Part shown: piece after piece, positions 1-7,390 of the stretch
Layout of the letters: every line of letters begins with the position of its first letter
Numbering within the stretch: the stretch's first letter is position 1
DNA from: an uncultured Lachnospiraceae bacterium
GTDB taxonomy: Bacteria > Bacillota > Clostridia > Lachnospirales > Lachnospiraceae
Length of the DNA stretch: 24,345 nucleotides
Direction: 5' to 3'
NCBI GenBank assembly: GCA_910585215.1
Contig: CAJUDQ010000019.1
Span: forward strand, 1-24,345
Translations under genes and position numbers: made by a program
The notes under the pieces: model-generated
What the model was told of the DNA's origin: nothing
Seen by the model: only the letters and a program-made list of their open reading frames with translations
Database searches by the model: none

Positions 1-54
1 ACCCTGGACACCCTGATTAAGAGTCAGGTGCTCTACCAACTGAGCTAATCGCGC
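1..54 (-). tRNA. tRNA-Lys (anticodon CUU), 3' part cut off by window edge
   Basis: Read on the minus strand from 54 downwards, the sequence gives a seven-base acceptor arm (GCGCGAT), T8-A9, a D arm with AGTTGGTAGA, and an anticodon stem CCTGA/TCAGG around the loop CTCTTAA. The anticodon is therefore CTT, which reads the Lys codon AAG. The variable region and the start of the T arm are visible; the rest of the T arm and the 3' acceptor strand lie outside the window. A strong promoter sits about 50 bases upstream at 106-134. Confidence 0.93.
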
Positions 55-105
55 ATATTCCATTTGATTATTGTGTTTTTTAATATATCTCTAACGACAA
101 AAAGT

Positions 106-134
106 ATTATATATCATGTTCCATTAAATGTCAA
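106..134 (-). promoter_or_regulatory. Sigma-A promoter of tRNA-Lys
   Basis: On the minus strand TTGACA (129-134), a 17-base spacer and TATAAT (106-111) match the housekeeping consensus exactly. The transcript would start near position 99 and run through the tRNA at 54-1. Its strength is typical of stable RNA genes. It faces away from the hemerythrin gene. Confidence 0.85.
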
Positions 135-199
135 TAAGTTTTTTTAATTTTTTTCGATTTTTTTGATTTGGAATGTTTTTCTGCATAATTGTTTTCCTC

Positions 200-228
200 T
201 TGATTATTAAAAACAAATATTGTAAAAT
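200..228 (+). promoter_or_regulatory. Probable sigma-A promoter of the hemerythrin gene
   Basis: TTGATT (200-205), a 17-base spacer and TAAAAT (223-228) lie about 42 bases before the start codon at 271. The ribosome binding site is the GAGAGAGGAG run just before the start. A sigma-D-like TACGATAT lies just after the -10 box but has no properly spaced TAAA, so sigma-A is preferred. Confidence 0.6.
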
Positions 229-270
229 ATACGATATATTCAATATTTACCAGAGAGAGGAGATTATATC

Positions 271-669
271 ATGTATGAAATGAAACCGGAATATTATACA
301 GGAATTGAGGCCATTGACAAAGAACACACAAGATTGTTTGAATTAGCACAGGAAACGCACGATTTGTTAAACAATGAAATCCTGTTAGATAAGACAGACA
401 GCCTGACAGCTCTTATTTCTGAGCTGATTAATTATGCCCGAACTCATTTTTCCCATGAAGAGGCCTATATGCAAAGCATTCATTATATACATATTGATGC
501 ACACATTGCACAGCATCGCAAATTTGAAGAAAGCCTGCTGGATTTTGATTTAGATTCCATAGAGGAAGATTTTAATGAACAGAATGAAGCGGTTCAAAAC
601 CTTCTGGATTTTCTAATAAACTGGCTGATTAACCATATTCTAAAGGTAGATATGCTGTATACAAAGTGA
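271..669 (+). CDS. Bacteriohemerythrin (hemerythrin-family oxygen-binding protein)
   Basis: A 132-residue, single-domain four-helix-bundle protein that carries a non-heme di-iron site and reversibly binds O2. In anaerobes such proteins are thought to buffer or sense oxygen in the cytoplasm. All the expected iron ligands are visible: H19 (in EHTRLF), H59 and E63 (HFSHEE), H78 and H82 (HIAQH), H122 and D127 (HILKVD). The length fits the stand-alone family of about 130-140 residues, and there is no signal peptide, membrane segment or fused signalling domain. The start is preceded by GAGAGAGGAG; M4 is an alternative start. It is monocistronic, with its own promoter upstream and a large hairpin (675-784) a few bases after the stop. 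The family call is secure; the physiological role is inferred. Confidence 0.93.
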   Translation: MYEMKPEYYTGIEAIDKEHTRLFELAQETHDLLNNEILLDKTDSLTALISELINYARTHFSHEEAYMQSIHYIHIDAHIAQHRKFEESLLDFDLDSIEEDFNEQNEAVQNLLDFLINWLINHILKVDMLYTK

Positions 670-674
670 ACTGA

Positions 675-784
675 TTAAAAGGGACTGTTGCAAAAATAAC
701 TTCAGGCACAATATATATGTTACAATTTCTTGTCGATAAACAATCTATTGTGTCTGACTATTATTTTGCAACAGTCTCTTTTAA
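675..784. repeat. 110-bp fold-back element with IS-like ends (MITE remnant or terminator)
   Basis: Two inverted arms face each other: 675-713 begins TTAAAAGGGACTGTTGCAAA, and the complement of 746-784 begins TTAAAAGAGACTGTTGCAAA. The similarity continues inward through a CAGGCACAATA / CAGACACAATA segment, leaving a loop of about 30 bases. The GGGACTGTTGCAAA end resembles the terminal inverted repeats of IS6-type and related insertion sequences (family knowledge). No transposase fits inside. It starts just after the hemerythrin stop, so it may also end that transcript. Confidence 0.7.
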
Positions 785-805
785 ATGAAACAGTGAGCAT
801 CCATC

Positions 806-850
806 AAAAATATGTAATATAAAAATATGTAATATAAAAATATGTAATAT
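806..850. repeat. Three perfect 15-bp tandem repeats
   Basis: The unit AAAAATATGTAATAT occurs three times in direct succession at 806-820, 821-835 and 836-850, with no mismatches. The array lies directly against the A-run of the terminator hairpin at 857-879. On the minus strand each unit therefore supplies another T5 stretch downstream of that hairpin. Confidence 0.95.
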
Positions 851-879
851 AAAAAACATCCCTGCATTCTGCAGGGATG
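851..879 (-). terminator. Rho-independent terminator of the small gene at 884-1135
   Basis: On the minus strand a nine-base-pair stem CATCCCTGC / GCAGGGATG (857-865 with 871-879) with a five-base loop is followed directly by six T residues (851-856). It begins five bases after the TAG of the small gene, which supports that reading frame being a real transcription unit. Confidence 0.88.
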
Positions 880-883
880 CCCT

Positions 884-1135
884 CTAACGACGGTATTCTC
901 TTGTAAGATACAGATATTCCTGATATACACCGCTGCGGTTATAATTTCCCATGGAATATCTTACTTCATTATCGTCTTTAGCAAGTGATTCCTCATATAC
1001 ATCTGCAAACTTTACGGTATGTTCTTTCTTATTTGATTGATTTTCCCGCTGTCTGTCATCTGAATATAATAATGGATTTACACGAGAAACCGTTGGTACT
1101 GAGTAAACTTTTCCATATCCATAAACTGCTTTAAT
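884..1135 (-). CDS. Small protein of unknown function with apparent ATT start, possibly flagellar-regulated
   Basis: An open frame of 83 codons ends at TAG (884-886) just before a strong terminator. The predicted product is hydrophilic and Tyr-rich, starting (I/M)KAVYGYGKVYSVP and ending YQEYLYLTREYRR; it has no membrane segment or signal. I do not recognise the family. An AAGGAGGAG ribosome binding site sits right in front, but the frame contains no ATG, GTG or TTG between the upstream in-frame stop and the coding body. ATT at 1133-1135 is the nearest usable codon and is unusually close to the Shine-Dalgarno sequence. Upstream, at 1213-1239, is a sigma-D-like promoter. Promoter, ribosome binding site, frame and terminator together argue for a gene. 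A start-codon mutation (pseudogene) or a sequence error is the alternative. Confidence 0.55.
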   Translation of the reverse strand: MKAVYGYGKVYSVPTVSRVNPLLYSDDRQRENQSNKKEHTVKFADVYEESLAKDDNEVRYSMGNYNRSGVYQEYLYLTREYRR

Positions 1136-1212
1136 CTCCTCCTTGAGTACACATTTACACGTTTCCGTCTAAATGGCTGCATGGCTTAACAGTAACAACT
1201 TCTTCACTTATT

Positions 1213-1239
1213 ATATCGTCTTTTCTTTCTTTTATTTTA
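1213..1239 (-). promoter_or_regulatory. Sigma-D (sigma-28, flagellar) type promoter
   Basis: On the minus strand TAAA (1236-1239), exactly 15 bases, then GACGATAT (1213-1220) match the Bacillus SigD consensus TAAA-N15-GCCGATAT with one mismatch. Transcription would start near 1205 and give a leader of about 70 bases before the small gene at 884-1135. No good sigma-A -35 box is present at the matching distance. The overlapping TATAAT could serve sigma-A weakly. Confidence 0.6.
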
Positions 1240-1255
1240 TATCACAAAGTAATTT

Positions 1256-2428
1256 TTATCCAAATATTTCCCCATAAGACAACTCCGAAAAATAATCATA
1301 AAACGCTTTTTGTTCCGCCGGATTTTCAATATAATGAATCCCGTAATTCTTTTGTCTGCATGGTACAATATCCACTTCACATTTGCCGTCTCTGTAAATA
1401 TTAAGCTGAACCATCATGGAATACTTGTCTGAGCCGTTAAACCAGAAATCGCCAAGACTGTATAAAACCGGTACGTCTCCTATATACTCCATACCCTGCA
1501 CAATATGCGGATGTCCTCCAATTATCGCATCTACACCACAATCCACCAGCTCTCTGGCAATCTCCTGCTGATATTCCTCAAAATAACAGCTGTCTTCTGT
1601 TCCCCAGTGAACATATGCTATCAAAAAGTCACACTGTTCATTGGCCTCTTTGCAAACCTGTTTCAGTCTCGTATCATCATACATCCAGAATACTCCCGGC
1701 TCATTTTCCTTTGCCTCAGGTGTAATTACATATTTTTCAGCCCTCGATGCGGACACTACGCCGATTTTAATTCCACTGACTTCAAAATATTGTACCTGCT
1801 CAGCTTCTGCCAGATTCATTCCTGCGCCAACCCTTCGAATACCATTTTCATCCAACAGACGCAGGGTATCTTCAAAAGCTTCATATCCATAGTCGTAGAC
1901 ATGATTGTTCGCCAATGATACAATATCGACACTCATCTCCTTCAAAATACTCATTCTGGAAGGATTTGCCCGAAATGTATAATACTTGTCCAGTTTGCTG
2001 CCCCTGCTGCTTATACTATATTCATGATTTAACATAAAAATATCCGCGGAACGCATTCGTTCGAGAAGATACGGCGAAACACATTGTGTCAAATCTCCTC
2101 CAACTTCGTCATAATAATCAATAACAAACCCGTCTTCTTCCAGACATACATCTCCGGCAAATAAAAACGAAACATAGTCATCGGGATTTTGAATATCCAT
2201 TGTTGTGTCCTGTTCTGTATTTGTATGCACAGTCTCCTGTGTTGTCTCATCCTGTGTATTTTCTGTAATTGTTTCTGTAGTCTGCTCTTTTGTCGGAGCG
2301 GCAGCTTCTACTATATTTGACTCTTTAAAGCTCTGATTTTTTTCAGCATCTTTATCCGTTTTACAGCCTGACAGAATCAGTGTCGCCATTATACATAAAA
2401 CTGCCATTCTTTTGTATTTAAAATTCAT
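1256..2428 (-). CDS. CapA-family (poly-gamma-glutamate synthesis type) lipoprotein
   Basis: A 390-residue secreted lipoprotein. The signal peptide ends in the lipobox L19-S-G-C22, followed by a Thr/Glu/Gln-rich linker to about residue 80. The rest is a PGA_cap (CapA) metallophosphatase-like domain: AGD at 91-93, NHE at 134-136, SLANNHVYDYG at 171-181, HWG around H274, GGHPH at 304-308 and SLGDFWF near 324. These Asp, Asn and His residues match the usual metal site of this calcineurin-like fold. In Bacillus CapA takes part in making or exporting poly-gamma-glutamate, but no capB or capC is nearby, and many clostridial genomes carry solitary copies whose substrate is unknown. The start follows a GAAAGGATGAGAAGGA ribosome binding region. 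Domain call firm, role uncertain. Confidence 0.9.
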   Translation of the reverse strand: MNFKYKRMAVLCIMATLILSGCKTDKDAEKNQSFKESNIVEAAAPTKEQTTETITENTQDETTQETVHTNTEQDTTMDIQNPDDYVSFLFAGDVCLEEDGFVIDYYDEVGGDLTQCVSPYLLERMRSADIFMLNHEYSISSRGSKLDKYYTFRANPSRMSILKEMSVDIVSLANNHVYDYGYEAFEDTLRLLDENGIRRVGAGMNLAEAEQVQYFEVSGIKIGVVSASRAEKYVITPEAKENEPGVFWMYDDTRLKQVCKEANEQCDFLIAYVHWGTEDSCYFEEYQQEIARELVDCGVDAIIGGHPHIVQGMEYIGDVPVLYSLGDFWFNGSDKYSMMVQLNIYRDGKCEVDIVPCRQKNYGIHYIENPAEQKAFYDYFSELSYGEIFG

Positions 2429-2520
2429 TTCCTTCTCATCCTTTCGTTCTTATTTTTATCGGATGCTATCAGATATCTGGTGTTGAGGAAATTTATTACA
2501 ATGTTTTATATAATATATCG

Positions 2521-2549
2521 TATATATAACGCAAAGAGTAAACGCTCAA
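2521..2549 (-). promoter_or_regulatory. Possible sigma-A promoter of the CapA-family gene
   Basis: On the minus strand TTGAGC (2544-2549), 17 bases, then TATATA (2521-2526). It lies about 95 bases upstream of the CapA start. Both boxes are imperfect and the region is AT-rich, so this is only the best candidate. No clear terminator for the upstream hydratase is seen, so readthrough from it is also possible. Confidence 0.4.
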
Positions 2550-2566
2550 ACTCTCTACACAATTTT

Positions 2567-4852
2567 TTATTTTTTATTATAATTAATCAAACATCCTTTC
2601 AATATAATATCCCTCTCATCATCCGTCAGTTCTCCCATTTTAAGGACAAACTTCTCCAGCCTGTCTTCCTTCACCACATATGCCTCAATCTCTGTACTCT
2701 TCTCTTTTATAGACTTTATAATCTCCGGCACAAAAATATAATCTCCATTCTTAAATGGAAGCTTCTCTTCCTCATAAATAAATGGAAGCATTCCCCAGTT
2801 AATCAGATTCGAACGATACCTCTTGGTTGCATACTCCTTTGCAATGTTCGCCCATCCTCCTAGTACCTTCTGACAGGACGCTGCCTGCTCTCTTGCAGAA
2901 CCGTCTCCTGGCTTTACTGCATAAATAGTAGAACCAATACCAATCGTTTCCCTGTTAACGTCAAATTCCTTCTTAATCACATCCATCACAGCTTCAAGTT
3001 CAGGCAACACCTCTGCTGGACAATTTCCTGCCTCTCTCGCCTTTTCCGCTGCCTGCACTTCTTTTGCTCTTCCCACATAATCAGGGTCCTTTCTTGAAAG
3101 CGCAAATTCAGCCAGTCCCAGAGGATTCGAACGATAGGAAGATGTCTCTCCTGAAGGAATCAGCTCATCCGTTGTTGTAACCGGATCATGAATCTCAGAA
3201 ACTACTTTCAATACAAGATTCTCTGTCAAGGCAATCATTTCCGGCCAGTCCTTAATATTCGGCCCAAATTTAATTTCCACAGAAGCATCTGCCACACCCT
3301 TTGAATCAAAAACTCTGTTCTCATAAATACTCTTATCAAAATGATATTTTGGTGATGTATACTCCATATCAAGGTCTGTCGCTGCAGTAAGAAATCCCTT
3401 ATTGGCAGCAGTTGCAGCAATTGAGCGTGCATCCATAAGCGCCACGGATGAAATCTGACCGTTTTGCAGTTTGGAACCTTCTCTGTTCGGGAAATTTCTT
3501 GTAGAATGTCGGATGCTGAATGCATTATTTGCAGGGGTATCTCCCGCACCAAAACATGGACCACAAAACGCTGTTTTCACAATTGCGCCTGTTGCAAGAA
3601 GGTCTGCAAGCTTTCCATTTCTTGCAAGCTCTACATAAATCGGAGTACTTGCAGGATAAACGCTTAATGTAAATTCATCGGAACCGATACTTCTGCCCTT
3701 TAAAATGTCCGCTGCATCACAGATATTTTCAAATCCGCCTCCTGCACAGCCTGCAATAATTCCCTGCTCTACATATAATTTTCCATCTCTTACCTTATCT
3801 GTAAGCTTATAGTCCACCTTACCGTCAAGACTTATCAGCGCTTTCTTTTCCACATCATGAAGAATATCCAGAAGATTTGCATTTAATTCCTCTATCGTGT
3901 AAGTATTGCTTGGATGGAACGGCATTGCAATCATAGGTTTGATTTCGCTTAAATCCACATAAACCACACCATTATAATAAGCTGTCTGTCCCGGGTTTAA
4001 TTCTTTGTAATCCTCACTTCTTCCATGAATCTCATAAAACTCCTGAATCTTTTCATCTGTTCTCCAGATAGAAGACAGACAGGTAGTCTCTGTAGTCATA
4101 ACATCTACACCAATTCTGAAATCGGCACTTAAAGAAGACACACCTGGTCCCACGAACTCCATAACCTTATTCTTTACATATCCATTTGCAAAAACTGCGC
4201 CAATAATTGCCAGAGCAATATCCTGCGGGCCTACCCCTTTTGCCGGTTCACCTGTCATATAAATTGCAACTACCTCAGGCATATTGATATCATAGGTCTG
4301 CTCCAACAGCTGTTTTACAAGCTCAGGTCCGCCCTCACCCATTGCCATTGTACCCAGCGCACCATAACGCGTATGAGAATCAGAACCCAAAATCATCTTT
4401 CCACCACCGGCAAGCATTTCTCTTGCATACTGATGAATCACAGCCTGATGAGGCGGTACATAAACACCACCATATTTCTTTGCACACGAAAGTCCAAACA
4501 TATGGTCATCCTCGTTAATTGTTCCGCCAACTGCACACAGACTGTTATGACAGTTTGTCAGCACATAAGGAATCGGAAATTTCTGAAGCCCTGAAGCTCT
4601 CGCTGTCTGTATAATTCCTACAAATGTAATATCATGAGAAGTCAGCTTATCAAACTTAATCATAAGCTTATCCATAGTTTCGGATGTATTATGGCTTTCA
4701 AGAATTTTGTATGCCATCGTATTTTTTGCAGCTTCTTCCTTTGAAACAAAGCTTCCCGTTTTTGCAGTAAGAGCAGCCTGCTCCTCTCCATTACACTCCA
4801 CAATCTCTGTTCCATTCAGCAGATATGCACCTGTATTGCTTAATTTAATCAT
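2567..4852 (-). CDS. Aconitase-superfamily hydratase (YbhJ-like)
   Basis: A 761-residue cytoplasmic enzyme with the full aconitase layout. The N-terminal catalytic part holds DSHTRYG (158-164) and the three cysteines expected to bind the 4Fe-4S cluster: C369 (IAGCAGG), C430 and C433 (FCGPC), followed by HSTRNFPNREGS (449-460). The C-terminal swivel domain, from about residue 600, has GSAREQAA and RSNLINWGMLP. Aconitases isomerise citrate and isocitrate by dehydration and rehydration. The length and sequence style resemble the hydratase group typified by E. coli YbhJ, whose substrate is not established, rather than AcnA or AcnB. No citrate synthase or isocitrate dehydrogenase gene is adjacent. 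The start is set by GGAGGTAACAAG-ATG, and a good promoter lies at 4904-4932. Fold certain, substrate not. Confidence 0.88.
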   Translation of the reverse strand: MIKLSNTGAYLLNGTEIVECNGEEQAALTAKTGSFVSKEEAAKNTMAYKILESHNTSETMDKLMIKFDKLTSHDITFVGIIQTARASGLQKFPIPYVLTNCHNSLCAVGGTINEDDHMFGLSCAKKYGGVYVPPHQAVIHQYAREMLAGGGKMILGSDSHTRYGALGTMAMGEGGPELVKQLLEQTYDINMPEVVAIYMTGEPAKGVGPQDIALAIIGAVFANGYVKNKVMEFVGPGVSSLSADFRIGVDVMTTETTCLSSIWRTDEKIQEFYEIHGRSEDYKELNPGQTAYYNGVVYVDLSEIKPMIAMPFHPSNTYTIEELNANLLDILHDVEKKALISLDGKVDYKLTDKVRDGKLYVEQGIIAGCAGGGFENICDAADILKGRSIGSDEFTLSVYPASTPIYVELARNGKLADLLATGAIVKTAFCGPCFGAGDTPANNAFSIRHSTRNFPNREGSKLQNGQISSVALMDARSIAATAANKGFLTAATDLDMEYTSPKYHFDKSIYENRVFDSKGVADASVEIKFGPNIKDWPEMIALTENLVLKVVSEIHDPVTTTDELIPSGETSSYRSNPLGLAEFALSRKDPDYVGRAKEVQAAEKAREAGNCPAEVLPELEAVMDVIKKEFDVNRETIGIGSTIYAVKPGDGSAREQAASCQKVLGGWANIAKEYATKRYRSNLINWGMLPFIYEEEKLPFKNGDYIFVPEIIKSIKEKSTEIEAYVVKEDRLEKFVLKMGELTDDERDIILKGCLINYNKK

Positions 4853-4903
4853 CTTGTTACCTCCATTATGAGTAAAGTTGTTATGAAATATCTCATATCA
4901 ACT

Positions 4904-4932
4904 AGTATACATAGAAATCCCGAAAATGTCTA
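4904..4932 (-). promoter_or_regulatory. Sigma-A promoter of the hydratase gene
   Basis: On the minus strand TAGACA (4927-4932), 17 bases, then TATACT (4904-4909), about 50 bases ahead of the start codon. One mismatch in each hexamer. It is divergent from the ABC operon promoter about 70 bases away. Confidence 0.7.
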
Positions 4933-4997
4933 TTTTTTTCTTATAGGAAAAAATAGTTTTTGATATAATACAATCTTTAAAAAACAAATATTTTTTC

Positions 4998-5026
4998 TTG
5001 ACAAATAAACTGATTAGTGTTATTGT
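4998..5026 (+). promoter_or_regulatory. Sigma-A promoter of the ABC transporter operon
   Basis: A perfect TTGACA (4998-5003), 17 bases, then TATTGT (5021-5026). The leader to the start codon at 5145 would be about 110 bases. A second TATAAT at 5086-5091 overlaps the right end of an inverted repeat (CAGATAA 5049-5055, TTATCTG 5078-5084), which could be an operator or a second start region. Confidence 0.65.
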
Positions 5027-5144
5027 GAATATAATATTAATTTTTTATCAGATAACCAATATGTGTTACTTACATGTTTATCTGTTATAATAAAACTGCT
5101 GTACAAAAATACTTTATTATCTAAAACCAAAGGAGAATATTTGA

Positions 5145-5972
5145 ATGTTTCTAAATTCAATCAAAATGCTGTTATCAGAAATGCTTAGAAAAAAAACTGT
5201 GGTATTTACTTTTTTTCTTGTTTTCACTTTTGTTATAGCAAATTTTTATCATAATATGTTTTATAACAGTGAAATTCAATATATATCCCAAATGTATGAC
5301 CCTGTTAAAATGCTGACTTTGTCCGACTGGTCTGTAAGCGGATATTTTTTTATGGAATATTTTCCTCTGCTTGTAGTAGTCCCTACCTCCTGCGCATATC
5401 TTACGGACCGTGACACAAAAATGAAAATTTATATTGAATCAAAAACAGGAAAAGGATATTACTGGTATGCGAAATTAACTGTAGTATTTCTTACCACTTT
5501 TTTAGTTTTTACTGTTCCGTTTTTTATAGAAATTATGTTATCTGGAGTTTGTTTTGATTTTCATTCAGCGGGAGACCCTTCAAATTTTCCATATGTTCAA
5601 ATTTTAGAATATGAAAATCAATACTTTCTTTCTCAATTATGGCTGAATCACAGAGTATTGTATGGAATTGTAATGACCTGTTTTTTTGGTATTGTATCAG
5701 GTATTCTGGCAATGTTCAATTTTTCAATTACAACACTGCCTTTTTTTAAATTTAAAATATTTACATTTTTTCCGATATACATTTTATTTTACCTCCTGTC
5801 ATTTTTTACAAAACTTCTGAACTTGGATTATACAATCAACTATTTTTTTATCCTCAGAATGTTTAACCTGAAAGAAAAAAACTATATTGTTTATACTGTA
5901 TTTCTCTTTTTATTGCTGATTATATCATTTGTACTTATCAAACGAAAAACGATAAAGGATGATTTAATATGA
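5145..5972 (+). CDS. ABC-2-like transporter membrane protein (first permease)
   Basis: A 275-residue, strongly hydrophobic, Phe-rich protein with about six predicted membrane spans (roughly residues 18-36, 70-90, 108-128, 170-195, 205-225 and 250-268) and a basic C-terminal tail. It has no nucleotide-binding motif. Its place at the head of an operon that ends in an ABC ATPase, and its six-span layout, fit the membrane subunit of an ABC-2 type exporter. The substrate cannot be told from sequence; such small two-permease systems often export or protect against peptides, but nothing here proves that. The start follows an AAAGGAG ribosome binding site. It overlaps the next gene by four bases (ATGA), so the two are translationally coupled. 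Confidence 0.7.
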   Translation: MFLNSIKMLLSEMLRKKTVVFTFFLVFTFVIANFYHNMFYNSEIQYISQMYDPVKMLTLSDWSVSGYFFMEYFPLLVVVPTSCAYLTDRDTKMKIYIESKTGKGYYWYAKLTVVFLTTFLVFTVPFFIEIMLSGVCFDFHSAGDPSNFPYVQILEYENQYFLSQLWLNHRVLYGIVMTCFFGIVSGILAMFNFSITTLPFFKFKIFTFFPIYILFYLLSFFTKLLNLDYTINYFFILRMFNLKEKNYIVYTVFLFLLLIISFVLIKRKTIKDDLI

Positions 5973-6742
5973 ACTATTATCTGAAATTTTTATGGATTGC
6001 CGTATTTTGTGGTATCCTTTGTATGTTGGGATATTCTGCCGGTAAGGATAAATTTTTTGTATCCGAAATTATTTCATTATTTGGAATGTATGGAACAAGC
6101 TATTTTGTTCAGTATTTACCGGATATCACACATTTATTTGTGCCTTTGCTGCTTTTTCAAATGTTTTTTGGCACCTATATCTACCATCATTTTTGCTCAG
6201 CCAGCATTTATTTCTTTTCAAGATATCCCAAAAGAAATAAATGGTTTTTTACAGAAACATTAAAATTATATTTATTTGGCTGTATTTATTTATTACTGAT
6301 GTTGATATCCGGTACACTTACCTGCAATCTTTTTTCCAAAATAGTGATAGACAGAAAGATGTGGAAGTTGCTTTTCTTTTATATATGCATATATTCATTA
6401 TATTTATTTGTCTCCACCTTTGCAATGAATCTTCTTTCCATTCTGTTTAACAGCAATGTTGCTTTTATTATAGTAGAAGGGATAAACTCATTTTTTATTG
6501 CGGCATTTACTATTGTAGGAAACTTCTTTGCTCCGGAGGGAGTGATTTTGCCGCAGTATGAATGGACAATTAAAATAAACCCTTTTTATTATTTAATTTT
6601 CAGTATGCATAACAACAATACCGATTACTTTATTTCCATACTGTTATTTTTTAGTATGGCGGTTTTGCTTTTTATCTGCAGCTATTTTGTTATAAATAAA
6701 CATGATTTTATTGATTCTAACAGAGAAACAGGAGGAGTATAA
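5969..6742 (+). CDS. ABC-2-like transporter membrane protein (second permease)
   Basis: A 257-residue, aromatic-rich integral membrane protein with about six hydrophobic segments: near the N-terminus, around residues 45-70, 95-120, 130-155, 160-185 and at the C-terminus (about 218-240). No family motif is recognised. It begins inside the stop codon of the first permease (ATGA overlap) behind an AAAGGATG ribosome binding site, and is followed with no gap by the ATPase. The two dissimilar membrane proteins probably form a heterodimeric channel driven by that ATPase. This assignment rests on context and topology, not on a sequence signature. Confidence 0.68.
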   Translation: MNYYLKFLWIAVFCGILCMLGYSAGKDKFFVSEIISLFGMYGTSYFVQYLPDITHLFVPLLLFQMFFGTYIYHHFCSASIYFFSRYPKRNKWFFTETLKLYLFGCIYLLLMLISGTLTCNLFSKIVIDRKMWKLLFFYICIYSLYLFVSTFAMNLLSILFNSNVAFIIVEGINSFFIAAFTIVGNFFAPEGVILPQYEWTIKINPFYYLIFSMHNNNTDYFISILLFFSMAVLLFICSYFVINKHDFIDSNRETGGV

Positions 6743-7390
6743 ATGCTAAATTTAATCGTCAATAATGTGAGCAAACAATTAAAGGGAAAAACCATACTGT
6801 CAAATATTTATCTGAATTTAAAAGGCGGAAATATCTATGGGTTCGTTGGTGAAAATGGTTCGGGAAAAACAATGCTTTTTCGGGCAATATCAGGATTAAT
6901 GGAAATATCTGAGGGCGAAATTCTTTTAAATGAAAAAGTATTACATAAAGATATGAAAGTGCTTCCCAATCTGGGAATTATGATTGAAAACGCCGGACTA
7001 TATCCCGAATTGACAGGGTTGGATAACCTGAAGCTTCTGGCCAAACTGAACCGTAAAATAGGAGAAACGGAAATACGGGAAGCAATAAAAAAAGTGGGAC
7101 TGGATGCTGACGACAAACGGACCTTTCGTAAATATTCTCTGGGAATGAAACAGCGTATTGTATTTGCACAGGCAATTATGGAAAAACCGGATATTCTTCT
7201 TCTTGATGAACCAACGAATGCACTTGATGAAAAAGGAGTAAATTCCATACGGCAGATTATTTATGAAGAAAAACAGAGAGGCGCTCTGATTCTTATCGCA
7301 AGCCATAATAAAGAGGATATTCAGATACTTTCGGATGAAATATATTATGTAGAAAATGGAACTGTAAAAAAGCGGGAGGCAGCAGTATGA
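6743..7390 (+). CDS. ABC transporter ATP-binding subunit
   Basis: A complete 215-residue nucleotide-binding domain. Walker A is GENGSGKT (36-43), the signature is YSLGMKQR (131-138), Walker B is ILLLDE (151-156) followed by the D-loop region ALDE, and the switch histidine is H188 (ASHNK). The position of the usual Q-loop glutamine appears to be E82 (IMIENAGLYPELTG), a substitution also seen in some drug and bacteriocin-export ATPases. At 215 residues it lacks the C-terminal extension of longer BcrA-like proteins. The start directly abuts the stop of the second permease behind a GGAGGAG site, and the last codons overlap the next gene by four bases. It would energise the two membrane proteins encoded just upstream. 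Confidence 0.95.
   Translation: MLNLIVNNVSKQLKGKTILSNIYLNLKGGNIYGFVGENGSGKTMLFRAISGLMEISEGEILLNEKVLHKDMKVLPNLGIMIENAGLYPELTGLDNLKLLAKLNRKIGETEIREAIKKVGLDADDKRTFRKYSLGMKQRIVFAQAIMEKPDILLLDEPTNALDEKGVNSIRQIIYEEKQRGALILIASHNKEDIQILSDEIYYVENGTVKKREAAV

Noticed and set aside
675..784. A complete insertion sequence
   Set aside because: Only 110 bp long with no open frame for a transposase, so at most a MITE or remnant.
806..850. Possible CRISPR array
   Set aside because: The 15-bp units are directly joined with no spacers and no cas genes are present.
1505..1918. 137-codon plus-strand frame opposite the CapA-family gene
   Set aside because: It is antisense to a gene with clear conserved motifs, has no ribosome binding site and no recognisable protein pattern.
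2449..2470. CCGATAA word upstream of the CapA gene as a sigma-D promoter
   Set aside because: No TAAA lies 14-16 bases upstream of it.
2567..4852. Reading the hydratase as LeuC (isopropylmalate isomerase large subunit)
   Set aside because: It is 761 residues and includes the swivel domain; LeuC is about 420-470 residues with a separate LeuD, which is absent.
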